Positions 1 to 10,823 of a stretch of 52,889 nucleotides of DNA are shown here, in pieces. The translations under genes and the position numbers were made by a program. The stretch is from Halobacteriales archaeon QH_6_64_20 (GTDB taxonomy: Archaea > Halobacteriota > Halobacteria > Halobacteriales > Halococcaceae), in contig PXQR01000111.1 in NCBI GenBank assembly GCA_003021235.1, forward strand, positions 27,454 through 80,342. The letters run 5' to 3'. The stretch's first letter is position 1. Each line of letters begins with the position of its first letter. The notes beneath the pieces were generated by a model. It did no database searches. It saw only the letters and a list, made by a program, of their open reading frames with translations, and was not told the DNA's origin.

Positions 1-579
1 CGCAGGTCGATGAAACACAGCAGGTGTGTTCGGGCTTCAAAGGGCAGGAGCCGCCGCGAGAGGGGCTCGACCGCGGCGGCTCACCCGAAGGAGGACGGAC
101 ACGCTGGACGGGAGAGCAGGGTGACGAACTGACGCTCGTCGCGGCGTGCCGCGACGTGCTTCGGGTGGTATCCGCAGAGGAAGGAACTGACTACGACGAG
201 GACTTAGCACCGGTGATCGAGGAGGCAGGCGACCTCTCCCAGCGGCTGGGAGAGGTCTGGACTGACGGACTGCCCGCCTACCAAGGCATGGATCACGATC
301 ACCGAACCGTAATTCACGACGAGCGATACGTCTCGCCCGAAGGAGTGCATACGAATCAAGTCGAGTGTCTCTGGTCACTGGTACAGCCGTGGTTGGCGAA
401 ATTCCGCGGCCTCTCTAAGCGGGCTTGGAGCAGGCCGCTCGCACCTACGGCTTTCTCCGGTCGCTGAACCTTACCGGAGCACCGATTCACGGCCTCGTTG
501 ACTGCATCGCCGTCGATGTATTCCGCTAGACTACCGAAGAGCGTTACGGTAACTCATTAAATCACGGCTGACAGAGCAC
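1..579 (+). mobile_element. 3' part of an IS1595-like (ISXO2-type DDE) insertion sequence; transposase frameshifted and truncated by the window edge
   Basis: ORF 24-467 encodes ...VWTDGLPAYQG...HTNQVECLWSLVQPWLAKFRGLSK, typical of IS1595/ISXO2-type transposases. The C-terminus (GLEQAARTYGFLRSLNLTGAPIHGLVDCIAVDVFR*) continues in another frame to about 530. Putative terminal repeat near cacggctgacagagcac (about 563-579). Confidence 0.65.
24..531 (+). pseudogene. IS1595-family transposase fragment (frameshift near 415-425)
   Basis: Conserved transposase motifs split across two frames. Confidence 0.6.
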
Positions 580-696
580 TAGTACTAAAGCCGCCTCGCG
601 AGGCCCGTGAGCAGATGACGAAAGACGCCTTCGGCGTCTTTTGAATCACCTCACTCTCTCGAACCACGAGCGAGGAAACCCGAGGTCGAAAAAAGG

Positions 697-720
697 TGCG
701 CGGGACCGGATTTGAACCGG
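697..720. repeat. 24-nt direct repeat of the tRNA-Leu 3' end (att-like)
   Basis: tgcgcgggaccggatttgaaccgg at 697-720 is identical to 809-832 inside the tRNA-Leu gene. Confidence 0.85.
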
Positions 721-808
721 GGCGAGACAATCACCCTCGCTCCGCTCGGGTGCTGCGACTCGCTCGCTTCAAATCGCGCTCCTGCTCGTTCGTCGCGTCG
801 CTCCTCAC

Positions 809-893
809 TGCGCGGGACCGGATTTGAACCGGCGGACCCCTACGGGACAGCGTCCTAAGCGCTGCGCCGTTGACCTGGCTTGGCTACCCGCGC
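809..893 (-). tRNA. tRNA-Leu (anticodon TAG)
   Basis: Reverse complement gcgcgggtagccaagccaggtcaacggcgcagcgcttaggacgctgtcccgtaggggtccgccggttcaaatccggtcccgcgc: acceptor stem pairs, long variable arm, cagcg-cttagga-cgctg anticodon arm, GGTTCAAATCC T-arm. Confidence 0.93.
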
Positions 894-953
894 ACGGCGG
901 GCGCTTCCGGCGAACGAAGCAAGAACCTGTCGGCTTCCCGGCCCCTCCTCCGC

Positions 954-1535
954 TTACTGTCCGGTCAGGCGCTCTCTGATCGCGTCGGCGAGCCCATCGG
1001 GATCGGAGACCGTTTCCAGGGCTTCTACTTCGTCGCCGACTTCGAGGACACCGCCTTCGGCGACGCTCGCACAGATCCCGCCGCGCTCGTTCTTGAGCGC
1101 GCGGGCCACGCCGCTCTCGCCGGCGACCTGCTCGACGTGGGCACACGGCGGCCGCGGCCGGGTTCCCTCGAAGAGAACGTCGCCGACGCGGAACTCGGCG
1201 TTCAGTAGATCGTGGACGGACACGCCGCTCGTGACGACGTTTCGGCGGTGACGGCCGTCCGAGAGGTCGATGTCGTACTCCTCGCGGATCTCGGTTATCG
1301 CCTCGCGCTCGATGAAGGTCACCTCGCACTCGTCGAGCCCCGAGTAGTAGCCGGTGCCTTTCATGTACCGATCACCCTGCAATCCCTGACGCGAGACGGC
1401 CTCGATCTCTCCTACCTCCTCCATCGGGGCCGATCCCTCGGGGGTGGTGAAGATCGTCTCGACGACGCCCGAGGGTATCTCCTCGTCCGCGTCGGTCGTC
1501 GCCTCGCTCTCGGTTTCGGTTTCCGTTCCGGCCAT
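954..1535 (-). CDS. MOSC domain-containing protein
   Basis: 193 aa; VSRQGLQGDRYMKGTGYYSG...RRNVVTSGVSVHDLLNAEFRVGDVLFEGTRPRPPCAHVEQ, typical MOSC. Confidence 0.85.
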   Translation of the reverse strand: MAGTETETESEATTDADEEIPSGVVETIFTTPEGSAPMEEVGEIEAVSRQGLQGDRYMKGTGYYSGLDECEVTFIEREAITEIREEYDIDLSDGRHRRNVVTSGVSVHDLLNAEFRVGDVLFEGTRPRPPCAHVEQVAGESGVARALKNERGGICASVAEGGVLEVGDEVEALETVSDPDGLADAIRERLTGQ

Positions 1536-1633
1536 GTAATCGGATCGGCCGCTCGGGACATAAGGAGTTCGTCGCGGCTTCGAGGTCTCGGGCCACGAGA
1601 AGGGTTTAAGCGCGTCGCCTGCCGACAGGAAGT

Positions 1634-1942
1634 GTGTTTCGAGCGCGCGATCAGGTCGCGAACGAACGCTGGCTCGCCGAACTCGACGGCGCGGCGGACG
1701 CCCTCGATCTGAGCGCCGAGGCGCGCGAACGCGCGACCGATCTGTTCCTCTCGACGATCCCGGCCGAGGACCGCTCGAAACGTGCAGTCCTCGCCGCGAG
1801 CCTGTATGCCGGGGCGCTCATCGCGGGGGATCGACGCTCACAGGGCGCGGTCGCCGACGCCGCCGGGGTGTCCCGGCTGACAGTTCAAAAACGCTGGAAG
1901 CCCCTTCTTGGGGAGGCCGGCCTCGAACCGCCGACCTGGTAG
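1634..1942 (+). CDS. TFIIB/cyclin-fold domain transcription initiation factor-like protein
   Basis: 102 aa; AVLAASLYAGALIAGDRRSQGAVADAAGVSRLTVQKRWK resembles a TFB cyclin repeat; start uncertain. Confidence 0.6.
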   Translation: MFRARDQVANERWLAELDGAADALDLSAEARERATDLFLSTIPAEDRSKRAVLAASLYAGALIAGDRRSQGAVADAAGVSRLTVQKRWKPLLGEAGLEPPTW

Positions 1943-2073
1943 TTCCGAACCGCAGGCCCGCGACGGGCGAGGGCCGCACACACGGGAGCTGACCCGCGAT
2001 ACGTTCGAGAGGGGTCGATTCGCTCCCGCGTTCCTGTGGGGTTTATGTTTCCGCCCGAGGACTCGCCTCCGTT

Positions 2074-2565
2074 CTACTCGGCGACCTTGGTTCGACTCTC
2101 GCGCTCGGGCGTGAGGGTGCCGTGCTCGTCGATCTCGCCGTTGACGATTCGCGTCGAGGAGATGCGTTCGCCGTCCTCGGCGGGGACGTGATCGACGATC
2201 TCGATGCGGAGCGGGTCGAGTCCCTCGGTACGGCGCAGGTCGTTGACGCGTTCCGCGCCCTCTGCGGTTTCGGGCGAGACGACGAGGACGTCGAACTCCG
2301 GTTCAGTTGCGATCCCGGTGGGTTCGGTGAGTTCGCGGATCTCGACGTCCCGATCGTATTCGTCGGCCAGCGAGTCGAGTTCGGCAGCGAGGTCGCGCTG
2401 GCGCTCGTCGAACGAACGGATGAAGCGGTTCTCGTGGCGGGTCTCGGGTGCCAGGTCGTCGCTCGTCAGGCCGACGGTTACGTCCCCGAGTTCGAACGCC
2501 CGCTCGAACAGGCGTCGGTGACCGTCGTGTACCGGATCGAACGTCCCGCCCAGCGCGACCTTCAT
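2074..2565 (-). CDS. coaD: phosphopantetheine adenylyltransferase (archaeal type)
   Basis: MKVALGGTFDPVHDGHRRLFERAFELG...ISSTRIVNGEID. Confidence 0.9.
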   Translation of the reverse strand: MKVALGGTFDPVHDGHRRLFERAFELGDVTVGLTSDDLAPETRHENRFIRSFDERQRDLAAELDSLADEYDRDVEIRELTEPTGIATEPEFDVLVVSPETAEGAERVNDLRRTEGLDPLRIEIVDHVPAEDGERISSTRIVNGEIDEHGTLTPERESRTKVAE

Positions 2566-2775
2566 ACCCTCACCGGGCGGTCCGGCGGCTTAGTGCCTTC
2601 GGCCTGCGTTTCGCTCGTCGCTCGCGCTATCCGGCGCGCCCCCGTACCGACGTTCGCCCCTTGTCGTCACTGTCGCTCGTCGTCATTGTCACTGCTACTG
2701 CTACGGTCATTGTCACCGCCGTCGTCGCCTGATTTCAGCCGTGTTCCGGCCGTCCGCGAGCTTCCGACCCCTCCC

Positions 2776-3606
2776 TCACTCGCTTTCGTCGCCGCTCTCG
2801 CGCCCGCCGTCTTCGTCCGCGTCGTCCGTTTCGCTCGCCTCGCTCTCGGCGCTCCCCTCGTCCGTCGTCGTGTCGCGTTCGGTGCGTTCGCCCTCGATCT
2901 CCTCGACGTCGATCCGTACGGGGGGACTGTCGTCGCTGGCCGACCCTGCCCCGAAGTATCGATCGAGATCGAGTCCGTCGGGGAGTCCGCCGTCACGCCC
3001 GCCGACTACGTCGGTCAGCACGTCGCTCGGCTCGACCGCGGCGTACTCGGACTCATCGGCCGATCCGTCCTCGTCCGTTTCGCTCGCCGTGCCCGCGTTC
3101 GCGTCTCCCGCGGGTCCCCGGCGCGAAACGACCCCGCGTGCTTCGAGCGTCTCCAACGCGTCACGGGCGGCCTGCGGGTACAATCCCGCTTCCTCGGCTA
3201 CCTGTTCGGGGGTGCTCCAGGGCCGCCGTCGCACGGCGAGGTAGACCCGTACGTGTGTTTCCGTGCCCAGTCCTCGCGAGAGCAGACCGACGAGAGTTCG
3301 ATCGAGCCGCTCGAACAGGCTTTCAGCACCCGAACCGCCGCGATCGACTTCGGTACTCTCGTCCGGTCGGCGCTCGACGTCGGGACCCGGTGAGCCGGTC
3401 TCGACGTCGATCTCGACCCCGTCGTCACCGCTATCGGCTCCGTCGGCGTCGCCGTCGCCGCCGTCACCGCCATCGGTCGCATTCGTCACGTCGCCTTCGT
3501 CATATCCCTCTCCGCCGGTCGAGATCGGGATCTCAGCGCCCGGCTCCGGAGCCGATTCGGATTCGTCGTCCGCGGGTCCCGCGTCCGTGTGCTCGTCGTC
3601 GCTCAT
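2776..3606 (-). CDS. winged-helix/TrmB-like transcriptional regulator with acidic low-complexity flanks
   Basis: ETHVRVYLAVRRRPWSTPEQVAEEAGLYPQAARDALETLEARGVVSRRG. Confidence 0.65.
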   Translation of the reverse strand: MSDDEHTDAGPADDESESAPEPGAEIPISTGGEGYDEGDVTNATDGGDGGDGDADGADSGDDGVEIDVETGSPGPDVERRPDESTEVDRGGSGAESLFERLDRTLVGLLSRGLGTETHVRVYLAVRRRPWSTPEQVAEEAGLYPQAARDALETLEARGVVSRRGPAGDANAGTASETDEDGSADESEYAAVEPSDVLTDVVGGRDGGLPDGLDLDRYFGAGSASDDSPPVRIDVEEIEGERTERDTTTDEGSAESEASETDDADEDGGRESGDESE

Positions 3607-3775
3607 AGCGAAGCGGAGGTGCGTGAACGCTAAAGGCTTGACCCCGCTGTTACCCTCGGCTCGTCGTCCGCCGTTCCGTAGCTCGCGTCCGTTCGCGGCG
3701 CGCGTTCCCCTCGCTCGCCGCCCGCGGGTGGCCCGGACCCGTGTCCCCCGTTATGATCGCCGCCACCGATCGGGA

Positions 3776-4855
3776 TCACGACTCCAGCCGAAGCGCCCGA
3801 CAGAGGTCGTCGAGGCCCTCGGCGTCGAGCAAACGGCGCTGTCTCGCCGCCCCGCTCCCCCGGTCGTAGAGTTCGCCGATCCCCGAGACGCCGAGACGCT
3901 CACACTCGCGCTCGACGACCTCTCCCAAACCCACTTCGCCGGTCGTCTCGCGGTCGATGAAACTCGCCTCGTACCCATGGCGCATCGCGCGCCACTTGTT
4001 CTCGTCGAGCACCTCCCGGCGGTGATCTCGACTCCGTTCGCCGTCCTCGTAGCGTGCGGCGAGATCGGACACGAGCGCGCCCGCGTACTCGACGAACGCC
4101 TCTACGTACTCGGGATCGCGCTGGCCGTCGGGCGCGCGGATCTCGACGGTTCCTAATTCGGTGTGCGGACGGACGTCGTACCACAGCTCCCCCCGGTCGG
4201 CGATCGAGCCGTGCTCGAGCATCAGTCGCTCGAAGCGCTCGAACTCCTCGAAGGAAGCGAACGACGTGGGCATCCCGGTGTGGGGCAACGCCTCGAAGAT
4301 CTTCGCGCGGGCGGAGGCAAGCCCCGTATCGAACCCGTTCCAGTACGGCGAGTTCGCCGACAGCGCGAGTAGAACAGGTAAGAACCAGCGGATCTCGTTG
4401 GCGACCCACATCGCTTTTTTGGCGTCGTCGACGCCGACGTGGACGTGGACCCCGGCGGTGGTGTTTCGGTGCTGAGGGTACTGGATCCGATCGAGTTGAG
4501 AGCGATAGCGGGGTTTCCGGGCATGATCGAGTTCGCGCCACCTCGCCGCCGGGTGCAACCCGGCCCCCGCGATACCGTAGCCGTGGGCCTCGGCGTGGGC
4601 GAGCAAGGCCGCTCGCACCTCCCGAAACACCTCCAGGGCCTCCGCGACGCCGCTACAGGTCGGCGTCTGGGTCTCGATGATACATTTAAATAGTTCGTGA
4701 TCGAGTCTGTCTTCCAGGATCTCGGGCGGTTCGGTCTCGTAGACGAGTTCGTCGGTACCTGACGTCGGGTAGCCACGATCGTCGACGACGTAGAACTCCT
4801 CTTCGATTCCGACGGTACCCATCCGATCGAACGGATCGTCCGACCCCTCGTCCAT
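3776..4855 (-). CDS. gshA: glutamate--cysteine ligase (YbdK/GCS2 family)
   Basis: [26 protein letters not shown]...[13 protein letters not shown]...[40 protein letters not shown]. Confidence 0.9.
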   Translation of the reverse strand: MDEGSDDPFDRMGTVGIEEEFYVVDDRGYPTSGTDELVYETEPPEILEDRLDHELFKCIIETQTPTCSGVAEALEVFREVRAALLAHAEAHGYGIAGAGLHPAARWRELDHARKPRYRSQLDRIQYPQHRNTTAGVHVHVGVDDAKKAMWVANEIRWFLPVLLALSANSPYWNGFDTGLASARAKIFEALPHTGMPTSFASFEEFERFERLMLEHGSIADRGELWYDVRPHTELGTVEIRAPDGQRDPEYVEAFVEYAGALVSDLAARYEDGERSRDHRREVLDENKWRAMRHGYEASFIDRETTGEVGLGEVVERECERLGVSGIGELYDRGSGAARQRRLLDAEGLDDLCRALRLES

Positions 4856-4976
4856 CCCGCGTACCTAACGTGTGACCCGGTTAAAGCGTTCCTGTGTCCG
4901 TCGTCCTCGCCGCCACCGTCGGTAGGTCTCGCACACCGGCTTGCTCTCGATTCTCTCGGCCCGCTTTCCGAGCACG

Positions 4977-5575
4977 CTACCGGGGCCGCGCGACGACCGC
5001 GAGGTGATCGGCGTGAAACGGCTCTAAGGACCGGGTATCGAGGACTTCGTAGCTCTCGCGCAGATCGGCGAGCACGCCTTCGAGTTGTCGCGCAGGAACC
5101 GCCGGTTCGCCCGTGCAACGCGGGCCTGCCCGCGGGTTGCGACGTCCTGGACGATCGCGTCGACCGGCTCGACGACGTGCCCGTAGGTTTCGGGTTGCCG
5201 GGCGTCTTTGAGCAACGGAAAGAGGTTCGGGCGCTCCTCGGCGACACCCACGAGATCGCGGGTCGGCCGGGCGGCGAACTCGACGGCGTACACGGCGTTA
5301 GAGAAGTCGGCGACGTGGCTCGCGGTCGTTCCCGACGCCGCGCCGAGGTACAGCACCTTCTCGTCGCCCGCGAGCCTGAGATCCAGCCCCTGCTCGTACA
5401 TCGCGCCGACCTTCGATCGTCGGGCGTCCCAGAGACGCCACTCGCCACTGCTCGGCTCGCCGTAGACGGGTGCGCCCCGCGTCGCGAGCCTCGATTCGCC
5501 GTCGAATCCCCGATAGGTGACACCCGCCGGAAGGGGAGGTGAATCCCTCGACGCGCCATCGTTATCGTCGCTCAC
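4977..5575 (-). pseudogene. flpA: fibrillarin-like rRNA/tRNA 2'-O-methyltransferase with internal deletion and frameshift
   Basis: N-part PPLPAGVTYRGFDGESRLATRGAPVYGE...VLYLGAASGTTASHVADF...VEPVDAIVQDVATRGQARVARANRRFLRD. C-part LEGVLADLRESYEVLDTRSLEPFHADHLAVVARPR* is in another frame, junction about 5083-5092. GTG start overlaps the nop5 stop. Confidence 0.8.
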
Positions 5576-6441
5576 GATCGCGACTCGCCTCCTCCCCGCT
5601 CGTCGCGCGCCCGAATGCGTTCGATACGCGCGTCGAGCTCGTCGTCGAGTTCGGGACGGCGATCGCCGGAGTAGTAGTCGACCCGGGCGGCGATGGTCAA
5701 CTTGCCCGCGAGCGCCCGGGCGGCCGACCCACGATGCTCTCGGCTCGTGCCGCGGACGTACTCGTGGGTGTAGATGATCCCGTGTTTCGGCGACGGGGCC
5801 TGCCCGCGTAGGTGGGCGAACAGGGCCTCTTCGGCACCCAAGACCTGGAGGGTGCCGCTCGGCTTTCGCGCGAGGGGCTTCAGCCCGCCGGCGAGCGCGA
5901 TCAGCCGCGCCGCGAGCACCGGTCCCGCCAGTGCCGCGAGGTTCGGCGCGACGTCCCCTGCTACGCGCTCGACGAACGCCCGGAGCCGGATAGCCTCCTC
6001 GTCGAGCGCGACGACCCGGGCGGCGAGGTCGATCAGCCGTTCGTCCGCCGGCTCTCGGGGATCGCGCTCGGCGACCGTGCGGGCACCCTCGATACCCGGC
6101 TCGGCCGCCTCGAACCGGCTTCCGGCCCACTCGGCGACCCGTTCGGCGAGTTCGTTCGCAGTACGGTCGGCGTCGTCCATCGCTCGAACGGCGTGGATCA
6201 GTTGCTGATCGTCCGCACGCTCGCGCTCCGTGGCCGCCGCGCGGGCTGTTCCACGAGTCGCCGCGCCGAGCGCGTCGTAGTACTTTGCTTCGCTCGCGAC
6301 GAACCCGGACTCGACGGCGAGCGCGGGCCACTCTCGGGGCATGTCGGCCGCCCTCGACTCGATGGCGTTCCGGGCGGCCTCGGTGTCCCCCCGATCCAGG
6401 CCGTCGAACCACCCCTCGTGTTCGCTCGTTCGCTCGGTCAT
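5572..6441 (-). CDS. NOP5/NOP56 family C/D-box RNP protein
   Basis: MTERTSEHEGWFDGLDRG...KPSGTLQVLGAEEALFAHLRGQAPSPKHGIIYTHEYVRG...RGSAARALAGKLTIAARVDYYSGD. Confidence 0.88.
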   Translation of the reverse strand: MTERTSEHEGWFDGLDRGDTEAARNAIESRAADMPREWPALAVESGFVASEAKYYDALGAATRGTARAAATERERADDQQLIHAVRAMDDADRTANELAERVAEWAGSRFEAAEPGIEGARTVAERDPREPADERLIDLAARVVALDEEAIRLRAFVERVAGDVAPNLAALAGPVLAARLIALAGGLKPLARKPSGTLQVLGAEEALFAHLRGQAPSPKHGIIYTHEYVRGTSREHRGSAARALAGKLTIAARVDYYSGDRRPELDDELDARIERIRARDERGGGESRS

Positions 6442-6636
6442 ATACTGCTTCGACGGCGAACTCCCATAGCCGTTCCCAACGCTGCCGGGGACCCACAATC
6501 GAACGCCCCTCGTCGATAGCTCGCCGGGGCCTCCCTTCGAGTCGGGTTAGGCTCCTCGCGTCGAACCAGCAGCAAACCCCGGTACCGTGGCCGAGAGACG
6601 CGGGATACTTGCCTCCGTGTCCGATAGACCGCGATC

Positions 6637-8544
<1,908 letters not shown>

Positions 8545-8655
8545 CCTCGAGCCCGTTCGATCGCTACGAACGAGCGAGGCATCGACTGCGCTCGTGCTCT
8601 CGGTGCCGTGCTACGACCGGCGGAAAAGAGCGATCGGCACGATCCCGAAGGCGGC

Positions 8656-8895
8656 TCAGTTCTTCAGGATTATCTTGTCGTCGCCGACGGCATCGATCTG
8701 GTCGTCCTCGATCGGATTGGTGTTCTCGCCCGACGTGTCGCCGAAGCCGAGGCGGGATTTGATCTCGTCGGTGGTATCGGGATCGAACTCGACCCACGCC
8801 GTGTCGTCCTCGACCTCGGCGACGACGCCGATCTGATCGTCGCGCGGACCGACGACTGGCTTGCCCTCGTCCTCCTGCGTGATGTTCTTCGGCAT
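8656..8895 (-). CDS. PRC-barrel-like small haloarchaeal protein
   Basis: MPKNITQEDEGKPVVGPRDDQIGVVAEVEDDTAWVEFDPDTTDEIKSRLGF. Confidence 0.7.
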   Translation of the reverse strand: MPKNITQEDEGKPVVGPRDDQIGVVAEVEDDTAWVEFDPDTTDEIKSRLGFGDTSGENTNPIEDDQIDAVGDDKIILKN

Positions 8896-9229
8896 TACGT
8901 CCCGATTCCGGCTTTCGTGTGTTAATACCTATGGCCCGCTTTCGCAAGCCGTTGTTGTGTCTTAGCTACCGTACGCCGTTTCGCTCGAACGGCCGGACGA
9001 GACGCTTACTCGAACGCTTCGAACGGCTGTTCATACACGTCACAGTAGTGCCTCGACCGACACGGCCGGGGACCTTCGGAGCGCTCGTGGACCCTCTTAA
9101 CCCGACCTGCGACTGCGAGTCAGCCGTGGTCACGACCGAACCAGCGTCGAGCGCGTCGCAGCGTGGCGACAACGGCTCGGGGACTGCCGCGGTACCAACC
9201 TTTGTTAGCCGGGCTGTCGTGCGGACGAT

Positions 9230-9619
9230 ATGTACGCCGTTACCGTCCGCGATCGGTTCATCGCGCAGTACTTCCTCACGGTACCTGACGCCGGCCCGGA
9301 GGGCGAACCGCACTCCCGGGAGTACGGCATCGAACTCGCCTTCGAGGGTCCCGAGCTCGGCACTTATGGATATCTCCTCGACATCGACGAGGCGAAAGCC
9401 GCCCTCGAAGCGATCGAGGAGCGCTACGGCGACCGGCTCATCAACGACCTCCCGGAGTTCGAGGACACGAACCCGAGCGTCGAGCGCTTCGCCCGCGAGA
9501 TCGCGAGTCGAGTGATCGAAACGATGGATCTCGAAGGTGTCGGGACGGTCGAAACCCTTCGCGTTACGCTCCACGAGGACGAAAGCGCGTGGGCGGCCTA
9601 CGAGCGATCGGTCGCATGA
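9230..9619 (+). CDS. 6-pyruvoyl-tetrahydropterin synthase (PTPS)-like protein, probably degenerate zinc site
   Basis: FIAQYFLTVPDAGPEGEPHSREYGIELAFEG...GYLLDIDEAKAALEAI...LPEFEDTNPSVERFAREIASRV: PTPS/QueD-type fold pattern. Confidence 0.65.
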   Translation: MYAVTVRDRFIAQYFLTVPDAGPEGEPHSREYGIELAFEGPELGTYGYLLDIDEAKAALEAIEERYGDRLINDLPEFEDTNPSVERFAREIASRVIETMDLEGVGTVETLRVTLHEDESAWAAYERSVA

Positions 9620-9632
9620 CTGCGAGGTTCGA

Positions 9633-10823
9633 ATGAACGTCGGCTTCGTCGTCTACGGCGACATCGAAACGACCTCCGGGGGGTTCCTCTATGATCGGAA
9701 GTTGATCGAGGGCCTGCGCGAGCGCGGCGACACGGTTCAGATCCTCGAACTGCCCTGGCCGAGCTACCCGCGGGGACTGTACGAGGGGTTCGTCGCAAGG
9801 CTCGATCGGTTCGTCGCCAGCTTCGACGTCCTCCTCCAGGACGAACTCGCTCATCCGACACTGTGGGGGCTCAACGCCCGACTCCGGCGACGGTGTGACG
9901 TACCGATCGTTTCGGTCGTTCACCACCTGCGTTGTAGCGAGGCCCATCCCCGCCCGGAGCGGGCGTGCTACCGGGCCGTCGAACGACGCTACCTCGAAAC
10001 CGTGGACGCGGCGGTCTGTAACAGCGTCTTCACCCGCGAGAGCGTGACCGACCTCGTGCCCCTGCCGACCGTGATCGCCCCGCCGGCGGGAAACCGCTTC
10101 GATCCCGCGATCAACGCCGACGCGATCACCACACGCGCTCACCACGGCCCCCTGGAGGTCTGCTTTCTCGGGAGTATCGTTCCTCGGAAGAACCTCCACA
10201 CGCTGATCGAAGGACTCGCGCGCCTGCCCGACGAGCGCTGGCGATTGCGGGTCGTCGGCGATACTGGCGTCGATCCGTCGTACGTCCGACGCGTCCGCCA
10301 GGTGGTTACACGATCGGGTGTCGGCGATCGAGTTTCGATGTTAGGGGCGCTCGGCGACGACGCGCTCGCAGGCGTTCTTCGCGGAAGCCACCTACTCGCG
10401 ATCCCTTCAATCCACGAGGGCTTCGGCATTGCCTATCTCGAAGGGATGAGCTTCGGCTTGCCGGCGCTCGCGACGACCGCCGGGGGCGCTCGCGAGGTCG
10501 TGGCCCACGGCGAGACGGGCTATCTGTGTTCGCCGGGCGACGTCGAAGGGATTTCCCGCCGAATACGAGCGCTCGCCGACGATCGCGAATCACTCGCGGA
10601 GATGGGCGTCGCGGCGCGCGAGCGCTACGAGGCTCATCCGACGTGGGCCGAGAGCGCGACGCGGGTCGGACGGTTCCTCGATCGGGTCGTGAGCGAGACG
10701 GGACGGGAGGACACGAACGGCGACGACGGTGACGGCGGCGACAGTAAGAACGATGAGCATGGCCGGAACGCCAACCGCCGGGATCGACGCCGGCATACGG
10801 GGGGACGACGTGCCCTCGCTTGA
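9633..10823 (+). CDS. glycosyltransferase family 4 (GT-B)
   Basis: MNVGFVVYGDIETTSGGFLYDRKLIEGL...VCFLGSIVPRKNLHTLIEGLARL...LLAIPSIHEGFGIAYLEGMSFGLPALATTAGGAREVVAHGETGYL. Confidence 0.9.
   Translation: MNVGFVVYGDIETTSGGFLYDRKLIEGLRERGDTVQILELPWPSYPRGLYEGFVARLDRFVASFDVLLQDELAHPTLWGLNARLRRRCDVPIVSVVHHLRCSEAHPRPERACYRAVERRYLETVDAAVCNSVFTRESVTDLVPLPTVIAPPAGNRFDPAINADAITTRAHHGPLEVCFLGSIVPRKNLHTLIEGLARLPDERWRLRVVGDTGVDPSYVRRVRQVVTRSGVGDRVSMLGALGDDALAGVLRGSHLLAIPSIHEGFGIAYLEGMSFGLPALATTAGGAREVVAHGETGYLCSPGDVEGISRRIRALADDRESLAEMGVAARERYEAHPTWAESATRVGRFLDRVVSETGREDTNGDDGDGGDSKNDEHGRNANRRDRRRHTGGRRALA

Noticed and set aside
1905-1975. tRNA-like 3' end (ccggcctcgaaccgccgacc)
   Set aside because: T-arm does not pair and no acceptor partner was found; it is the 3' end of the TFIIB-like ORF (GEAGLEPPTW).
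2122-3393. 423-aa plus-strand ORF
   Set aside because: Antisense to coaD and the HTH regulator; composition is a shadow of the real reading frames.
4222-5559. 445-aa minus-strand ORF overlapping gshA and flpA
   Set aside because: Arg/Ser/Pro-rich antisense or shifted-frame shadow of high-GC genes; conserved gshA and flpA proteins occupy other frames.
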